From the NCBI GenBank assembly GCA_017540905.1, contig JAFYAC010000059.1:1-44607 (forward strand): a DNA stretch of 44,607 nucleotides. The letters run 5' to 3'. The notes under the pieces were generated by a model. That model ran no database searches, was not told the DNA's origin, and saw only the letters and a list, made by a program, of their open reading frames with translations. The DNA is from Kiritimatiellia bacterium. GTDB lineage: Bacteria > Verrucomicrobiota > Kiritimatiellia > CAIQIC01 > Lenti-01. The position numbers and the translations under genes were made by a program. Position 1 is the stretch's first letter. The number at the start of each line of letters is the position of its first letter. This document shows, one piece after another, positions 1 to 8,106 of the stretch.

Positions 1-286
1 CATGGGCTCCGTCCTGCTCGCCGCCGGCACCCGCGGCAAGCGCCACTCGCTCCCCTCCTCCCGCATCATGATCCACCAGCCCTGGGGCGGCGCGCAGGGA
101 ACCGCCAGCGACATCAACATCCAGGCCCAGGAAATCCTCCGCCTGAAGTCCTACCTCAACGGCCTCCTCGCCAAGCACTGCGGCAAGTCCGTCGAAGAAC
201 TCGCCAAGGACACCGACCGCGACTTCTTCATGTCCGCGCAGGAAGCCGTCGCCTACGGCCTCGTCGACGACGTCCTCGGCGCCTGA
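1..286 (+). CDS. clpP: ATP-dependent Clp protease proteolytic subunit, C-terminal part (5' end outside window)
   Basis: Serine peptidase subunit that forms the proteolytic barrel and degrades substrates fed in by ClpX. The visible 94 residues match the second half of ClpP: the stretch after the nucleophilic Ser (MGSVLLAAG), the catalytic-His motif MIHQPWGG, the DIxIxAxEIL helix, the [20 protein letters not shown] segment (given in parts: DTDRD contains the catalytic Asp). The codon for the catalytic Ser should end at base 1, so the true start lies upstream and the ATG at 2 is internal. clpX follows 42 nt downstream on the same strand, the usual clpP-clpX operon. The C-terminus stops right after VDDVLGA, a normal end for the family. 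Confidence 0.95.
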   Translation, partial: MGSVLLAAGTRGKRHSLPSSRIMIHQPWGGAQGTASDINIQAQEILRLKSYLNGLLAKHCGKSVEELAKDTDRDFFMSAQEAVAYGLVDDVLGA

Positions 287-328
287 TTCCGCCCCCCTCC
301 CCCCCCTCCCCTCCCGAAAGGATTCCCC

Positions 329-1792
329 ATGTGCTCGCGACGCCACGACGATTTTGAAGACAAGTGCATGCTCTGCGGCCGCACCAAAACCGACGCCGGC
401 GAACTCTTCAAGGGCCCCGACGGCATCCTCGTCTGCCCCGAATGCGGCCAGTTGCTCGGCGAGCTCATGATGCAGGTCAACGCCTCCTCCCCCTCCATCC
501 GCAAGCGCCGCCGCGCCGAAGGCGCCGCCGCCGACCCCGAGCGCGCCGCCAAGGCCGAAGCCGCCGAGAAGGCCGCCAAACTCGCCCGCTCCCTCAAGGT
601 CCCCAAGCCCAGCGCCATCAAGGCCGCGCTCGACGAGTACGTCGTCGGCCAGGACGAGGTCAAGAAGGTCCTCGCCGTCGCCGTCCACAACCACTACAAG
701 CGCGTCAAGCTCCGCCTCGAAGGCCGCGAAGAGGACGACGACGGCGTCGAGCTCGAGAAGTCCAACATCCTGATGCTCGGCCCCACCGGCTCCGGCAAGA
801 CCCTTCTCGCGCGCACCCTCGCGCGCGTCCTCGACGTCCCCTTCAGCATCTCCGACGCCACCACCGTCACCGAAGCCGGCTACGTCGGCGACGACGTCGA
901 GAACATCCTCCTGCGCCTCATCCACGCCGCCGGCGACGACATCGCCCGCGCCGAGATCGGCATCATCTACATCGACGAAATCGACAAGATCGCCCGCCGC
1001 ATGGAGAACGTCTCCATCACCCGCGACGTCTCCGGCGAAGGCGTCCAGCAGGCCCTCCTCAAGATCCTCGAAGGCACCGTCGCCACCGTCCCCCCCCAGG
1101 GCGGCCGCAAGCACCCCATGCAGGAACTGCTCTCCATCAACACCGAGAACATCCTCTTCATCTGCGGCGGCGCCTTCGTCGGCCTCGGCGACATCCAGAA
1201 GCGCCGCGTCGGCAAGTCCGTCATCGGCTTCCAGACCCCCGCCGAAGCCGCCTCCACCGCGCGCGCCGCCGCCGCCGCGTCCGCCGACACCTCCGTCGGC
1301 GGCTCCCTCCCCGACGCCACCATCGACGTCGAACCCGGCGACCTCGTCAAGTTCGGCCTCATCCCCGAATTCGTCGGCCGCCTCCCCATCGTCGCCTCCC
1401 TGCGGGACCTGACCGAGGACGACCTGGTCCGCATCCTGACCGAGCCCAAGAACTCCATGATCCGCCAGTACCAGAAGCTGCTGCGGATGGAGAACATCGA
1501 CCTCGAATTCACGCCCGACGCCCTCCGCGAGCTGGCGCGCGACGCCCTCTCCCGCAAGACCGGCGCCCGCGGCCTCCGCGCGCTGCTGGAGAAGCTGATG
1601 CTCGACGTCATGTACGAGGCCCCCGACCGCCGCGGCCACGGCGCCTGCGTCGTCACCGGCGACATGGTCCGCGCCCGCCGCACCACGCTCGACCCGCGCA
1701 AATCCTCCTCCACGCCCTCCGTTCCGGCCCAGCCCCCGACGCCCCCCGCCGCCCCGGCCGTTGCCGCGGCCCCCGGCCGCATCCAGGGCTAG
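329..1792 (+). CDS. clpX: ATP-dependent Clp protease ATP-binding subunit ClpX
   Basis: AAA+ unfoldase that recognises substrates (including tmRNA-tagged proteins) and threads them into ClpP. At 487 residues it is somewhat longer than the usual 410-430. Visible parts: N-terminal zinc-binding domain with Cys13, Cys16, Cys36, Cys39; Walker A GPTGSGKT at 151-158; pore loop GYVG at 184-187; Walker B IIYIDE at 212-217; RKH loop at 260-262; IGF loop (ClpP docking) at 299-301; GLIPEFVGRLP in the large domain. An Ala-rich insert follows the IGF loop and the C-terminus has a Pro/Ala-rich tail of about 35 residues, both unusual. The start is supported by gaaagga 8 nt upstream. The TAG stop at 1790-1792 overlaps the first bases of a repeat element, so this element defines the 3' end. 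Confidence 0.97.
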   Translation: MCSRRHDDFEDKCMLCGRTKTDAGELFKGPDGILVCPECGQLLGELMMQVNASSPSIRKRRRAEGAAADPERAAKAEAAEKAAKLARSLKVPKPSAIKAALDEYVVGQDEVKKVLAVAVHNHYKRVKLRLEGREEDDDGVELEKSNILMLGPTGSGKTLLARTLARVLDVPFSISDATTVTEAGYVGDDVENILLRLIHAAGDDIARAEIGIIYIDEIDKIARRMENVSITRDVSGEGVQQALLKILEGTVATVPPQGGRKHPMQELLSINTENILFICGGAFVGLGDIQKRRVGKSVIGFQTPAEAASTARAAAAASADTSVGGSLPDATIDVEPGDLVKFGLIPEFVGRLPIVASLRDLTEDDLVRILTEPKNSMIRQYQKLLRMENIDLEFTPDALRELARDALSRKTGARGLRALLEKLMLDVMYEAPDRRGHGACVVTGDMVRARRTTLDPRKSSSTPSVPAQPPTPPAAPAVAAAPGRIQG

Positions 1793-1928
1793 AGCGGTTT
1801 AAGAAATACTGTAGCCGTTTCGGGAGGGCCGCGCTTTGTCGCGGCCGTGTGCAAGGACGAAAAACAAGGCCCGGACGAAGCCGGGCCCTCCCCCCGGCTT
1901 GCGGCTACACTTTTTCTTAATTTGCTCT
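1791..1928. repeat. Repeat element A1: terminal inverted repeats around a REP doublet
   Basis: Ends are imperfect inverted repeats: AGAGCGGTTTAAGAAA... TGTAGCCG on the left, and its complement (GCTACACTTTTTCTTAA...GCTCT) on the right. Inside lie two REP-like hairpins in inverted orientation: 1822-1846 (head GGGAGGG, stem GGCCGCG, loop CTTTGT) and 1868-1893 (reverse complement: same head, stem GGCCCGG, loop CTTCGT). A closely similar element begins at 44480. There is no ORF in it, so it is MITE-like. It follows clpX immediately and may serve as its transcription end. Confidence 0.8.
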
Positions 1929-2123
1929 GGTACAGCGTAAAGTCACAACATTCGTATTTGACGGGCTGGGGAGGGCGGGCAGTCCCCTGCCCGCCGTGCG
2001 AAAGGGTCGCGCCATGAAGGCAAGTGCAAAGCTTTCCATGCGCTTTACAGGCACACGGCGGCGAAGGGACTCGCCGCCCTACCCCCGAAAACACGCGAAA
2101 AAACAAGCTTTACGCCGTACTGG
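1927..2123. repeat. Repeat element B1: inverted ends around two REP hairpins
   Basis: The ends CTGGTACAGCGTAAAG (left) and, reversed, CCAGTACGGCGTAAAG (right) form an inverted repeat. REP hairpins: 1969-1995 (head GGGAGG, stem GCGGGCAG, loop TCCC) and 2057-2083 (reverse orientation, head GGTAGG, stem GGCGAG). The right half (about 2030-2120) recurs, reverse-complemented, at 43691-43785. Directly abuts elements A1 and A2. Confidence 0.75.
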
Positions 2124-2330
2124 AGCGGTTCTCGTTTTTCTGTAGCTTCCCAGAAGCTTCCCGCCCACAAGGACGCGCGGAAGCGCGACCCCACGGGGAG
2201 GGACGCGCTTCCGCGCGTCCGCGCGCGAATGGGATGTTTCATGCATGCCCCGGCAGCGTCCTGCGGAGACGGCCCGGACAAAGCCGGGTCCTCCCACGAT
2301 ACGGCTATGCTTTTTCTTTGTTTGCTCTGG
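2122..2330. repeat. Repeat element A2: divergent A-type element with REP hairpins
   Basis: Left end GGAGCGGTTCTCG and right end TTTGCTCTGG resemble the A1 ends. Inside are hairpins at 2171-2192 and 2196-2220 (stems of GACGCGC/GCGCGTC type, loop TTCC, heads facing each other) and at 2271-2295 (stem GGCCCGG, loop CTTTGT). No coding potential seen. Confidence 0.65.
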
Positions 2331-2343
2331 CCCTGGGTCCATT

Positions 2344-2475
2344 GGGAGGTGCGGCTTTCAGCCGCGCCTTCGACTTGAACCTGAGGCGCGGCAAGATGCC
2401 GCACCCCCGGAAGTGGCGCAAGACCTTCCGAACAAGCATCGCGCGACTTCCGGAGGTGCGGCTTCCAGCCGCGCC
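2344..2475. repeat. REP doublet plus a third REP copy (GCGGCT-stem family)
   Basis: 2344-2368 (head GGGAGG, stem GCGGCT, loop TTC) and 2385-2408 (inverted) form a doublet. A third copy lies at 2452-2475; together with its 6-base left flank it is identical over 30 bases to the copy inside the U32 peptidase gene (17983-18012). Confidence 0.75.
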
Positions 2476-2487
2476 GCGCCGCTGGAT

Positions 2488-2505
2488 GCGAGATTATGGA
2501 AAACA
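2488..2505 (+). repeat. Interspersed GAGATTAYGG motif, copy 1
   Basis: GCGAGATTATGGAAAACA, first of 13 copies in the window. Here GGAAAA can pair with the ATTTCC that follows 8 nt later. Confidence 0.7.
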
Positions 2506-2546
2506 CGGACATTTCCGGCCGTTTTTCCGCTTGTTTCGCTCCGGGC

Positions 2547-2575
2547 TTGCAGTGGCGCGGGGAACAGGGTATGGT
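2547..2575 (+). promoter_or_regulatory. Predicted sigma70-type promoter for the leader ORF and TSCPD gene
   Basis: TTGCAG (2547-2552), 17-nt spacer, TATGGT (2570-2575), then 6 nt to the ATG at 2582. This geometry puts the transcription start at or next to the ATG, so the mRNA would be leaderless. Confidence 0.55.
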
Positions 2576-2581
2576 GCCGCA

Positions 2582-2653
2582 ATGAACCACGGAACCTGCA
2601 TCGACGAACCGGCGGCCCCGCGCGCGCCGCGCCCCGAAGGAGACTCCCCATGA
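2582..2653 (+). CDS. Short upstream ORF (23 codons), translationally coupled to the TSCPD gene
   Basis: Begins 6 nt after the -10 box TATGGT and ends in TGA at 2651-2653, overlapping the ATG of the next gene (ATGA). It encodes a Pro/Arg/Asp-rich 23-residue peptide starting MNHGTCIDEP, with no recognisable domain and no signal peptide. The overlap suggests it feeds ribosomes to the downstream gene, which also has its own gaaggag Shine-Dalgarno inside this ORF. It could equally be a non-functional stretch of leader whose ATG is not used; ribosome profiling would decide. Confidence 0.4.
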   Translation: MNHGTCIDEPAAPRAPRPEGDSP

Positions 2654-3594
2654 CCACGTATCCCTGCACCGGCACCTGCTCGCGCTCGGTGAGCTTCGAC
2701 ATCGCCCCCGACGGCACGCTCGCCGCCTGCTCCTTCGAGGGCGGATGCCCCGGCAACACTGGCGGGGTCGCCAAGCTCGTCGTCGGGCGGCCCGCCGCCG
2801 AGGTCGCCGCGCTCCTCAAGGGAACCCCGTGCGGGCGGCGCGGGACGTCGTGCCCGGACCAGCTCGCGCGCGCCATCGAGAGCGAGCTCGCGAAGCGGAA
2901 CCCGCAGGGCGGCTTCTCCTACGTCATCCCCGTCGCGCTGCTCCTGGCGGTGGCGGTGTTCGCCTTCGTGGTGTACCGCTACCAGCTGGTGCAGCATCTG
3001 CCGGGCATTTCGGAGCTGCCGGTGAAGCCGGACATTCCGGTGTTCGCCGCGTTCCCCGACGCGGAGCCGTGCGTGTTCCCGGCCGCGGACGCGCGGCCGG
3101 ACCTCGCCCCCTCGCCGCCCGGCAGCGGCGACGTGCGCTGGGAGGCGTCGCCCTCCGAGGTGCGCGCGGCGGAGGGGATTCCGCCGTTCCGGACGTCGCC
3201 GACGGCCATCGTGTATTCGCTCGACGTCCTGAACCAGCCGTGCATGCTGACGTATTTTTTCCGCCGGGAGCGGCTCTACGGGGTCCAGTTCCAGTTCGCC
3301 TCGCCGGGTTCGGGGTTCCTGCCCGACCTCACGCCGCAGCAGGCCCGCAAGCTCTACGACCGCCTCAAGGGCCAGCTCGACGCCCGCTACGGGGACGCGG
3401 TGGAGACGACGACGTCGCATCCGCGCTCGGAGGGGGAGGGCGCGGACCCCGCGGACACGGTCGTCACGCGGCTCCTTTCGCAGTGGACGTCGGGGCCGAT
3501 GGCGGTGACGATGGTGCTCGACCTGTCCACGCCCGCCCCCAGCCTCGAAATCCGCTACAAGGCGACGCCCGCACGCCGCGGCGCGCGGGGGTGA
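2650..3594 (+). CDS. TSCPD-domain protein fused to a membrane-anchored C-terminal domain
   Basis: A 314-residue protein. Residues 1-80 match the small TSCPD family (TIGR03905-like; C6, C10, GGCPGN, then T66-S-C-P-D70), a cysteine-bearing module related to the C-terminal domain of some ribonucleotide reductases; family members normally end at about 80-90 residues. Here it is followed by one membrane segment at about 90-110 (VIPVALLLAVAVFAFVV) and a roughly 200-residue soluble region of unknown type with a Pro-rich linker. The TSCPD part would face the cytoplasm and the rest the periplasm if the basic residue rule holds. Start chosen for gaaggag at 8 nt spacing and the ATGA overlap with the leader ORF. 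No function is established for this fusion. Confidence 0.75.
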   Translation: MTTYPCTGTCSRSVSFDIAPDGTLAACSFEGGCPGNTGGVAKLVVGRPAAEVAALLKGTPCGRRGTSCPDQLARAIESELAKRNPQGGFSYVIPVALLLAVAVFAFVVYRYQLVQHLPGISELPVKPDIPVFAAFPDAEPCVFPAADARPDLAPSPPGSGDVRWEASPSEVRAAEGIPPFRTSPTAIVYSLDVLNQPCMLTYFFRRERLYGVQFQFASPGSGFLPDLTPQQARKLYDRLKGQLDARYGDAVETTTSHPRSEGEGADPADTVVTRLLSQWTSGPMAVTMVLDLSTPAPSLEIRYKATPARRGARG

Positions 3595-3621
3595 GGGGCG
3601 CCCCTGCGTCGCCCGTCCCAG

Positions 3622-3737
3622 GGTAGGGCGGGCAGTCCCCTGCCCGCCGGGCGCATGGGAAGCCATAGGGGAAACGGGACCTTGCGTGCTGATGCACGCC
3701 CCTTTCGCGCGGCGGCGAGGGGACTCGCCGCCCTACC
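3622..3737. repeat. REP doublet (REPIN-like) left of the RAYT gene
   Basis: REP 3622-3648 (head GGTAGG, stem GCGGGCAG, loop TCCC) and inverted REP 3711-3737 (head GGTAGG, stem GGCGAG), separated by about 62 bp. A near-identical doublet in the same orientation lies on the other side of the transposase gene at 4337-4451, including the spacer block TGCTGATGCACGCCCC. Confidence 0.85.
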
Positions 3738-3788
3738 ACTGCGTTGCGCACTCCAGAGGGAAGGGATGGGCAGTCCCCCGCCCGCTGT

Positions 3789-4292
3789 TCATCCGCCGTG
3801 TCTGGGCAACTCCTCGCCCGTGAAGGGATGGAACCCCAGCCAATGCGGCCATTCATCCGCATGCGCGGCCAACCCCTTCCGCACCGGATTGTTCCGGATG
3901 TACGTCCATGTTTCGCTCGTTTCGGCTTCGTTCCGCATGCGGTGCTCGAAGAAATCGCGCTGGAACGCAATGCCCGACGTCCGCGACAGATAATGTTTCC
4001 AGTTGGACACCGTCGCGGCCAAGGATGCATCCCTGGCCACGGAAAGCAGCGCATGGATGTGGTCCGGCATGACGAGAAAAAGGCGCAGGAACCAGACCCC
4101 GCGCTCTTGGCAATGGCGTGCAGCGGCCAACAAGGTGTCGGCCACTGGCAGGAACGGGGCCCCCGTTCGATTCCGCGCACAGACCGTGATGAATTGCACG
4201 GGGTCGGGCAACGAGGGGTAGGGCGCGGCGTCATGCGGCAACCGTGCGCGGACGGGGTAAGGCGGATGGGAGGGAACGGGAAAAATGTGCAT
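3789..4292 (-). CDS. REP-associated tyrosine transposase (RAYT, Y1/HUH family)
   Basis: A 167-residue single-domain HUH endonuclease of the TnpA_REP type, related to IS200/IS605 transposases; family members nick and move REP palindromes. Visible: VQFITVCARNR beta strand at about 32-42, HUH motif MPDHIHALL with His78 and His80, QRDFFEHRMRN at 111-121, and the catalytic Tyr131 in TWTYIRNNPVRKGL. All key residues are intact. The start at 4292 is supported by a promoter-like TTGACA-N17-CATTCT only 7 nt away; a longer frame continues upstream, but it runs through a REP and is unlikely. Flanked on both sides by REP doublets, the typical domesticated REPIN-RAYT layout, so it probably acts on these repeats. 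Confidence 0.9.
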   Translation of the reverse strand: MHIFPVPSHPPYPVRARLPHDAAPYPSLPDPVQFITVCARNRTGAPFLPVADTLLAAARHCQERGVWFLRLFLVMPDHIHALLSVARDASLAATVSNWKHYLSRTSGIAFQRDFFEHRMRNEAETSETWTYIRNNPVRKGLAAHADEWPHWLGFHPFTGEELPRHGG

Positions 4293-4299
4293 GGATGGA

Positions 4300-4328
4300 A
4301 GAATGTACAGGAACGAGTGTTTTGTCAA
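4300..4328 (-). promoter_or_regulatory. Predicted promoter of the RAYT gene
   Basis: On the minus strand: TTGACA (4328-4323), 17-nt spacer, CATTCT (4305-4300), 7 nt, ATG. The same boxes and spacings occur before the gene at 22564. Implies a leaderless transcript. Confidence 0.55.
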
Positions 4329-4336
4329 TGGATTTT

Positions 4337-4496
4337 GGTAGGGCGGGCAGTCCCTGCCCGCTGGATGCATGGGAAGATGCAGGGAACATGGAACCCTGCG
4401 TGCTGATGCACGCCCCTTTCGCACGGCGGCGAGGGGACTCGCCGCCCTACCCTGCGTTGCGCGTTCCACGGGTAGGGCGGGCAGTTCCTGCCCGCC
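4337..4496. repeat. REP doublet plus extra REP, right of the RAYT gene
   Basis: REP 4337-4361, inverted REP 4425-4451, and a further REP 4471-4496 (head GGTAGG, stem GCGGGCAG) ending 9 nt before the gyrA stop codon. The first two repeat the 3622-3737 doublet. The last may act as the 3' hairpin of gyrA mRNA. Confidence 0.85.
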
Positions 4497-4505
4497 GGGA
4501 GGGAG

Positions 4506-7130
<2,625 letters not shown>

Positions 7131-7162
7131 GGTCGATCCTTGCCTTGCAAACTATCCCGGTC

Positions 7163-7190
7163 ATCCTACCAAATCCCCCCCCGGAAACAA
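7163..7190 (-). promoter_or_regulatory. Predicted gyrA promoter
   Basis: Minus strand TTGTTT (7190-7185), 16-nt spacer, TAGGAT (7168-7163), leaving a leader of about 25 nt that carries the Shine-Dalgarno aaggat. Weak -35. Confidence 0.4.
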
Positions 7191-7239
7191 CTGTTTTCGC
7201 GCGCCCGCGCACGCGCGGGACGTGGGCGGAAAGCGTAAG

Positions 7240-7446
7240 TGGGGAGGAGAAGCCTGTCTTTGGTGGTTGGATCGCGCGAAGCTCTTTCCCCCCTTCCGAG
7301 AGGGGGGTGCCGCCCATAGGAAGATGGCTTGTGGATTGCGAGTGTGGAGCGGCAGGAAAGGGCGGCGGGGGGAGTACTGCGGGTGCTGTCGATGCAGGCT
7401 TTCGCATGGTCCATCCGCAGAGAGATGATTCTTTTGTTGGCGCTGG
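7240..7446. repeat. Long interspersed repeat, copy 1 (second copy about 39949-40178)
   Basis: Diverged copy sharing, in the same order, the hairpin CCCCCCTTCCGAGAGGGGGG, GGAAG, GAGCGGCAGG, GGGGGGAGTACTGCG and ATTCTTTTG with 39949-40178. No ORF. It fills most of the gyrA-ssrA gap. Confidence 0.6.
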
Positions 7447-7463
7447 AAAGTCGTGATTGCCGC

Positions 7464-7506
7464 TTTTTCCAATGATTGGAAAAAAGTTTTCCAATGGTTG
7501 GAAAAC
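7464..7506. promoter_or_regulatory. Tandem palindromes, candidate operator upstream of ssrA
   Basis: Two palindromes, TTTTCCAATGATTGGAAAA and TTTTCCAATGGTTGGAAAA, with centres 22 bp apart (two helical turns), ending 30 bp before the ssrA -35 box. The same motif pair occurs before the SGNH gene (31007-31057). Likely a binding site for a dimeric regulator, or a hairpin pair; the regulator is unknown. Confidence 0.5.
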
Positions 7507-7536
7507 CGCGACCTGCTCCCCATTTTGGGAAAAAAC

Positions 7537-7564
7537 TTGCGCGCGGTCCGCGGCGTGGTACATT
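7537..7564 (+). promoter_or_regulatory. Predicted ssrA promoter
   Basis: TTGCGC (7537-7542), 16-nt spacer, TACATT (7559-7564), 10 nt before the mature 5' end of tmRNA. Confidence 0.55.
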
Positions 7565-7574
7565 GCCTGTCCGC

Positions 7575-7931
7575 GGGGGCGACCCGGTTTCGACGTGCCT
7601 GTCGAAGTCACGGTTGCGCGCCGAGGTCCCCGGTTGGCCTCGTTAATCCACCGGGAAAAAACACAAAAGCCAACGACGAATTGGCCCTCGCGGCGTAATC
7701 ATTGCCGCGACGTCCGTCCCTCCTCCGCCTGCGGGAGGTGACGGGCGTCATGAGCAGGCTGGCGACCCCTCCCGGGCATCCGGGGAAGGGAGCGAGAACC
7801 CACAGGATGCTGGCGGTGCCGTTCGCCCGTCCGCGGACAGACGGCATGGCGAGACTCAATCGCGGAATACGCGCGTAGATGCCGTGGCAACGCTCGTGCG
7901 GACGGGAGTTCGACTCTCCCCGCCTCCACCA
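7575..7931 (+). ncRNA. ssrA: Transfer-messenger RNA (tmRNA)
   Basis: One-piece tmRNA that rescues stalled ribosomes and tags the nascent chain for ClpXP. The 5' end GGGGGCGACCCGGTTTCGACG-type tRNA-like half (first 7 nt GGGGGCG) pairs with CGCCTCC near the 3' end, followed by ACCA, so CCA is encoded. The T-arm is GACGGGAGTTCGACTCTCCC-like. The tag frame ends ANDELALAA followed by TAA (7669-7698); the segment before it reads GKNTK, so the tag is probably GKNTKANDELALAA, though the exact resume codon cannot be fixed by eye. 357 nt is a normal length. Confidence 0.95.
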
Positions 7932-7947
7932 GTTTGCCAATCCCGCT

Positions 7948-7981
7948 CCCGCCGGCCCCCCGCCGGCGGGGTCTTTTTTTT
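7948..7981 (+). terminator. Rho-independent terminator of ssrA
   Basis: Perfect 9-bp stem CCCGCCGGC / GCCGGCGGG with a C5 loop, followed by GTC and a run of eight T. Confidence 0.9.
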
Positions 7982-8020
7982 CACGGACGGAATGGGGTCG
8001 GAGAATGGGTTTTTCGCGTG

Positions 8021-8038
8021 TTTTTCCGTAATCTCGCG
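8021..8038 (-). repeat. Interspersed GAGATTAYGG motif, copy 2
   Basis: CGCGAGATTACGGAAAAA on the minus strand, 69 nt downstream of the ygfK stop codon and in the same orientation as that gene. Confidence 0.7.
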
Positions 8039-8106
8039 CGTGGGCCGGGGGGAGTGGAAAAGGCCCGCCGGGGAAGGGCGGGCCGGGGGTGGGATGGAGG
8101 GGGGCG

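Noticed and set aside
1791-2480. CRISPR array
   Set aside because: Repeats are palindromes of different families with irregular spacing; no cas genes and no uniform direct repeats with spacers.
3738-3788. Small gene between REP doublet and RAYT
   Set aside because: Only degenerate REP flank sequence; no start with support.
4293-4469. N-terminal extension of the RAYT to 226 residues
   Set aside because: The extra part is translated REP sequence; a promoter fits the shorter start.
7948-7981. REP copy after ssrA
   Set aside because: Perfect hairpin plus T-run and no GGKAGG head: a standard terminator.
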